Below, piece after piece: positions 55,827 through 60,000 of a stretch of DNA of 60,000 nucleotides. Both the position numbers and the translations under genes were made by a program. The DNA is taken from positions 407,453,889 to 407,513,888 of the forward strand of contig NC_081408.1 in the NCBI RefSeq assembly GCF_030272615.1. The letters run 5' to 3'. This stretch comes from Cryptomeria japonica. Taxonomy: Eukaryota > Streptophyta > Pinopsida > Cupressales > Cupressaceae. The notes beneath the pieces are model-generated. The model did not search any database, was not told the DNA's origin, and worked only from the letters and a program-made list of their open reading frames with translations. Numbering within the stretch: the stretch's first letter is position 1; each line of letters opens with the position of its first letter.

Positions 55827-58642
55827 TTCAAGAATGGAGTTTGCAAAATCAACGGTAAAGATGGTAAATTGGTAGCCACCAGAATGCAGACTAAAGGTAA
55901 CCTATTTCATCTGAATGCAAATATAAGTACATGTCTTATGGCTAAGCTTGATGATAGCTGGATATAGCATAGGAGGTTCTGCCATGTGAACTTTGATAAC
56001 ATTGTGAAGGCTAGTAAGATCAAGGCAGTTAGAGGGTTGTCGGTGTTGAGCAAACTGGATAATACCTTGTGTAGAGAATGTCAATTGGGGAAAATGTCTT
56101 CCTCAACCTTTAAAGGTAAATCTTTTACTGCTGACAACTTGCTTGATCTTGTGCATACTGATTTATGTGGTCCTATGAAAACTAGAAGTGTGCAGGGTGA
56201 TAGGTACTTCATGATTCTCACTGATGATTGCTCAAGAATGATGTGGGTCACATTCTTGAAAGACAAGTCTGAAGCTTTTGGGAAATTCAAGGCTTTCAGA
56301 GCATTAGTGGAGAAGGAAAGCGGTAAAAGGATCAAATGTCTCAGAATTGATCAAGGAGGGGAATTCACTTCTAGTGAATTCAACAAGTATTGTGAAGAAT
56401 TTGGCATCAAGAGACAGTTGTCTGCCCCCCGGACTCCACAGCAGAATGGCCTAGTAGAGTGTAATAACCGGACTGTGGTTGAAGCAACTAGAACTATGTT
56501 GATCCAAGGAAAGGTTGCTCACACCTTTTGGAGAGAAGCAGTGAGCACTACAGTTTACACTATGAACCGGGTACTCATCAAAAAGGGTAAGGACAAACTC
56601 CTTATGAGTATTGGACCAGTAAGACACCTGTGGTGAACTACTTTAAGGTATTTGGTAGCAAATGTTACATCAAGAGGAGTGAACATCAGGGCAAATTTGA
56701 AGCTAAATGTGATGAAGGAATATTTCTAGGATATTCCACCAAGGGTAAAGCTTTCAAGTGCTACAACAATAGGACTCAGAGAATTATGGAAAGCATCAAT
56801 GTAAGAGTTGATGAATCCTCTGAGAAGACTAAGAAAACCAGCAATGAGCAAGTTGTAAATGAACCGGTTGCAACCTTTTGGGAACTGGTTGTCAGTCAAC
56901 CTAGTACCAGTAACAGTGTTCCTGAACTGGTGAATGCTGATACTGATGAAGATGAGGATGAAGAAGAAAAGAAAGAAGAACCAGTTAAGACCATTCCTTG
57001 GTATGTCAAGTTGAATCATGATCCCAAGCAGATCATAGGTGATAAGGATGCAAGAATCCTTACCAGAAGAAAGATCAGAGAAAACTCATGTATGATCTCT
57101 GAATTTGAGCCTAAGTCATTCAAAGAGGCTCATAAAGATGAAGACTGGATCAGGGCAATGGAAGAAGAACTTGACCAGATAGAGAAAAATGGTACATGGT
57201 CCTTGGTACCCAGACCAGAGCATAAAAATGTCATTGGCACCAAATGGGTGTTCAGAAATAAGTTGAATGAGGATTGCATAGTGATTAGGAATAAAGCCAA
57301 ACTGGTATGCAAAGGATATGCTCAAGAAGAAGGTGAAGACTATGGGGAAACCTTTGCTCCTATAGCCAGATTGGAAGGAGTTCGTATGCTTCTTGCATTT
57401 GCAGCTTTTAAGAGATTCAAGGTATATCAAATGGATGTAAAATCTGCATTCCTAAATGGTGTACTTGAAGAGGAGGTATATATTGAGCAACCGGATGGGT
57501 TTACCCTATCTGAAGATGGTGACATGGTATGTAGGCTACATAAAGCATTATATGGTCTAAAGCAAGCACCTAGGACATGGTATGAGTGCCTACATTCCCA
57601 TCTTGTGAAGATTGGATTTGAGAGAACAAGTGAAGATAGCAATATCTACTTGAAGTCTGAAGAAGATCAGATTCTGATCTGTGAAGTTTTTGTTGATGAC
57701 ATTATCTTTGGAGGAGATGACAAGATGAGTCATGAGTTTGCTGATGAGATGAAGAAAGAGTTTTAGATGTCACTCATAGGGGAGATTAAGTTCTTCATTG
57801 GATTGCAAATCCAGTAGATGAAAGATGGAATCTTCATCACTCAGTCCAAATATGTCAAAGAGGTGTTGAACACTTTTGGCATGGAAGATAGCAAACCAGT
57901 TGGTACACTGATGGTGACCGGTTGCAAATTGACAAAGGAGGATGATTCCGCACTAGTTGATGAGAAGGAATACTGGTCAATGATTGGTAAGTTGCATTAT
58001 GTAGTGCATAGCAGACTAGATATTGCACATGCAGTTGGCATCACTGCAAGGTTCCAGAAGAGTCCAAGAGAATCTCACTTGAGTGCAGTCAAGCAGATTC
58101 TTAGGTATCTAAAAGGAACAATTGACTATGGATTGTGGTACCCATACAACAATAATTTCAATCTGAAAGTATTCACAGATGTTGATTGGGCCGGTAATGT
58201 GGATGACTGGAAGAGCACAACTGGTGGTGCATTCTTTCTCGGTGGTAGACTGGTCTCATGGATGAGTAAAAAGCAGAGTTGCATCTCTCAGTCTACAGCG
58301 GAAGCGGAGTATGTTGCATCTTTCATGAACTGCACTCAGACAATCTAGATGAAGCATGTACTAGAAGGCTTCAAGATCCCTATATCTGAACCGGTATGTA
58401 TATTCTGTGATAACACAAGTGCTATCAATATATCAAAGAATCCGGTTTTACATTCTAGAACCAAGCATTTTGAGCTTAAGTATCATTTCTTGAGGGAAAA
58501 GGTTCATAATAAAGAGATTGCACTGGAGCATGTGTCCAGTAAGGAGCAGTTAGCAGACATATTCACCAAGCCTCTCCCAAAGACAACATTTGTGCATTTG
58601 AGAGGTGAATTAGGGGTCTTGCCCCTTCAGGAGGTGAACTAA
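55827..58642 (+). pseudogene. Copia B pol: integrase, RT, RNase H
   Basis: The integrase zinc finger has a stop in place of a Trp before HRRFCH (~55967), then CRECQLGK (~56075). Catalytic Asp residues lie in VHTDLCG (~56155) and RIDQGGEF (~56345), and Glu in GLVECNNR (~56450). A single-base frameshift lies near 56600. RT follows with [12 protein letters not shown] (~57430) and FVDD (~57690). RNase H begins FTDVDWAGN (~58175). It ends LPLQEVN at 58642. Further stops lie at 57764, 57815 and 58346. The element cannot move by itself. Confidence 0.92.
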
Positions 58643-58832
58643 AAGTGAGTGTTCCACATCAGTCAGGTACTGAAAAGATAAATCTTTGGCTGATTGGTGT
58701 GTTTATTGATACTACTCCTCAGGGGGAGTAGCATGATGAGATAGTGATGATTGTACCTCCACTTTGGCATTATTGTCAAAGGGGGAGAAGATGTGAAGAA
58801 AAGAAGATATCTTTTGTATATTGCCATCAATG
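58643..58832 (+). other. Copia B 3' UTR with repeated G-tracts
   Basis: CAGGGGGAGTAGC (~58719) and CAAAGGGGGAGAAGA (~58778) precede the true polypurine tract. These polypurine-tract-like copies are typical of this type of copia 3' UTR and parallel copia A. Confidence 0.7.
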
Positions 58833-58846
58833 CCAAAGGGGGAGAT
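58833..58846 (+). other. Copia B polypurine tract
   Basis: CCAAAGGGGGAGAT directly before TGTTGGCATT, identical to copia A. Confidence 0.92.
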
Positions 58847-60000
58847 TGTTGGCATTATATGAACCGGCATGAAGACATAATGATATTGCATGTTTTCATT
58901 GATGTCAATATGAGACATAGTGTGAACTGGCACATGTGATAAGTGAAGAAAGAGGAACCGGCATATGTGTGAACCAGTATATGTCAAAGTGAAGCGGCAC
59001 ATTTGTTCAAGGTGAACCAGCATGTAGTTATGGGAACTAGCACATGGAAGCACTGTATGACTACCAGTTGGTATGCAGCTTCCACTTCGGGGTTTCCGGT
59101 TGGAGTACCTCAAGTCTGTGTGACTCAATCGGTGATCTTTGTGTGATAAGCTAGCAATATGATGGAGGACAGATTGTGTTGCCACATAAGCTCTATGTGT
59201 ATGAAGGATCTTGCATAAAGATGACTATACCTATCTACTCGGGAATGTGTGAAGTCTGTCAAATGGTGATAACGCGTGATGGGTTATCAGCCACCATGAA
59301 AACGGTGGATAATAGATGATGGAGAATGTCTTGAGATCAATTCAAGATTGGTGCATTTAATGCAGTATGATTCAACAGCCAGGATTGAACCGTTTGAATT
59401 GCTCAACCTAACAGGTTTAGGGTTTAGGGTTTTTGCTACCAACCTGTATGATTCCTATAAGGTCGATGTTGGGTTTCTATCTGAGGTTGTTGGTAAAGTT
59501 GTGAGTGTGTATCCAAGGAAAGTGATACGTGATTCTTGCCAGACCAAAGGAGAGAAGAGATACCTGCAAAATGAATGTGCAGAAGGAAAAGAGGAGCCTA
59601 AATGGATTTGCATTAGCATTAAGTGCTATTAATAGATCATTGTAATTCCTGTTGATCTCTAACCACTTCAATAGTTGTAAAATCCCCTAACAGGGTAGCC
59701 TTAACTGGCTTGATACAAAATCCCTTAAATCGGGTGGTCTTAACCGGCTTGTTTCAAATCCCTTAATCGGCTAATTCGAGGCTAATGAGTTCTTAGAAGC
59801 TAGAGAAGCTTAGGAGATCCTTTCAGCTATTGAGTTCTTAAAATCCTCTAACAAGGTGACCTTACCGGGTTTAACCCTTAACCGGGTATCCCTTAACCGG
59901 GTGATCCTTAACAGGATCGGTTCCTACCAAAACCTATTGTAATGTTCTTAACCAGACAAGGCTCCTAACAGAGCGAACTTCTAAAGAGTTCAAAAAGCAG
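58847..60000 (+). repeat. Copia B 3' LTR (truncated by the window)
   Basis: Matches 52905-~54050 with scattered, mainly transition-type differences and small indels. Confidence 0.95.

Larger units (their letters stand above)
18241..60000 (+). mobile_element. Tat3: old host Tat-type element split by five insertions, right end outside the window
   Basis: Tat3 sequence is present at 18241-21586, 23822-24444, 45625-46320 and 52065-52887. Clean target-site duplications around Tat2 (AATAG) and element D (CTATT) show that these segments were contiguous before the insertions. The LTR start TGTAGACACTAAAAATGG is homologous to the Tat1 and Tat2 LTR starts. A leader block ~1 kb after the LTR is shared with Tat2. 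Pol is not seen and would lie right of the window. Assigning the 45625-52887 pieces to Tat3 rests on this contiguity rather than on recognised domains. Confidence 0.6.
52905..60000 (+). mobile_element. Copia B: Ty1/copia element, 3' LTR cut by the window end
   Basis: 5' LTR 52905-54482, Met-tRNA primer site, gag-protease-integrase-RT-RNase H (copia order), polypurine tract and the first 1154 bp of the 3' LTR are visible. The left terminus reads TATTGGCATT where the 3' LTR has TGTTGGCATT. The expected right end is near 60425. Confidence 0.94.

Overview
The window is a repeat-dominated stretch of a large plant nuclear genome. It is AT-rich and consists almost entirely of nested LTR retrotransposons of plant lineages: Tat-clade Ty3/gypsy, chromovirus, and Ty1/copia with an initiator-Met tRNA primer site. 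I see no intact cellular gene, rRNA, tRNA or CRISPR array. The size and depth of nesting suggest a seed plant with a very large genome, possibly a gymnosperm, but the species cannot be named from this sequence.

Layout. (1) 1-~8606: 3' part of a Tat-clade element ('Tat1', + strand) with RNase H, archaeal-type RNase H and integrase. It is followed by an antisense plant-mobile-domain (PMD/MAIN-like) gene with its own TATA box and intron, then a 3' LTR. Tat1 sits inside a chromovirus whose integrase and chromodomain continue at ~8607-10187, followed by a probable chromovirus 3' LTR. (2) ~11950-15640: a minus-strand retroelement relic ('element C') with a coiled-coil/zinc-knuckle copia-type gag half and, downstream of it, an unrecognised ORF. 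(3) 15641-18240: unassigned sequence with two short coding-like fragments. (4) 18241 to beyond 60000: one old Tat-type element ('Tat3') split by later insertions. These are a probable solo LTR (21587-23821); a complete second Tat element ('Tat2', 24445-45624, TSD AATAG) that itself carries a complete copia element in its 5' LTR ('copia A', 25124-32904, minus strand, target repeat GATCCC); a gag-only LTR element ('element D', 46321-52064, minus strand, TSD CTATT); and the first 17 bp of a Tat1-type LTR (52888-52904) immediately interrupted by 'copia B' (52905 to beyond the window end).

How the parts work. Tat2 keeps one reading frame of 2421 codons (35637-42899) covering gag, protease, a G-patch-like segment, RT, two RNases H and integrase. 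It has 16 internal stops but no net frameshift, and has lost catalytic residues in RT and integrase. Copia A likewise keeps one frame from gag to RNase H, broken only by stops. Element D has LTRs, a primer site and a gag but no pol, so it would have depended on enzymes supplied by another element.

The most notable observations are the self-contained antisense PMD gene in Tat1; a CGTACG-centred repeat family shared by that gene's intron and the Tat2 leader; the GTTCAA/TTGAAC arrays in the element D LTRs; the gag-plus-unknown-ORF arrangement of element C; and family-specific CpG-containing motifs dispersed through the copia elements.
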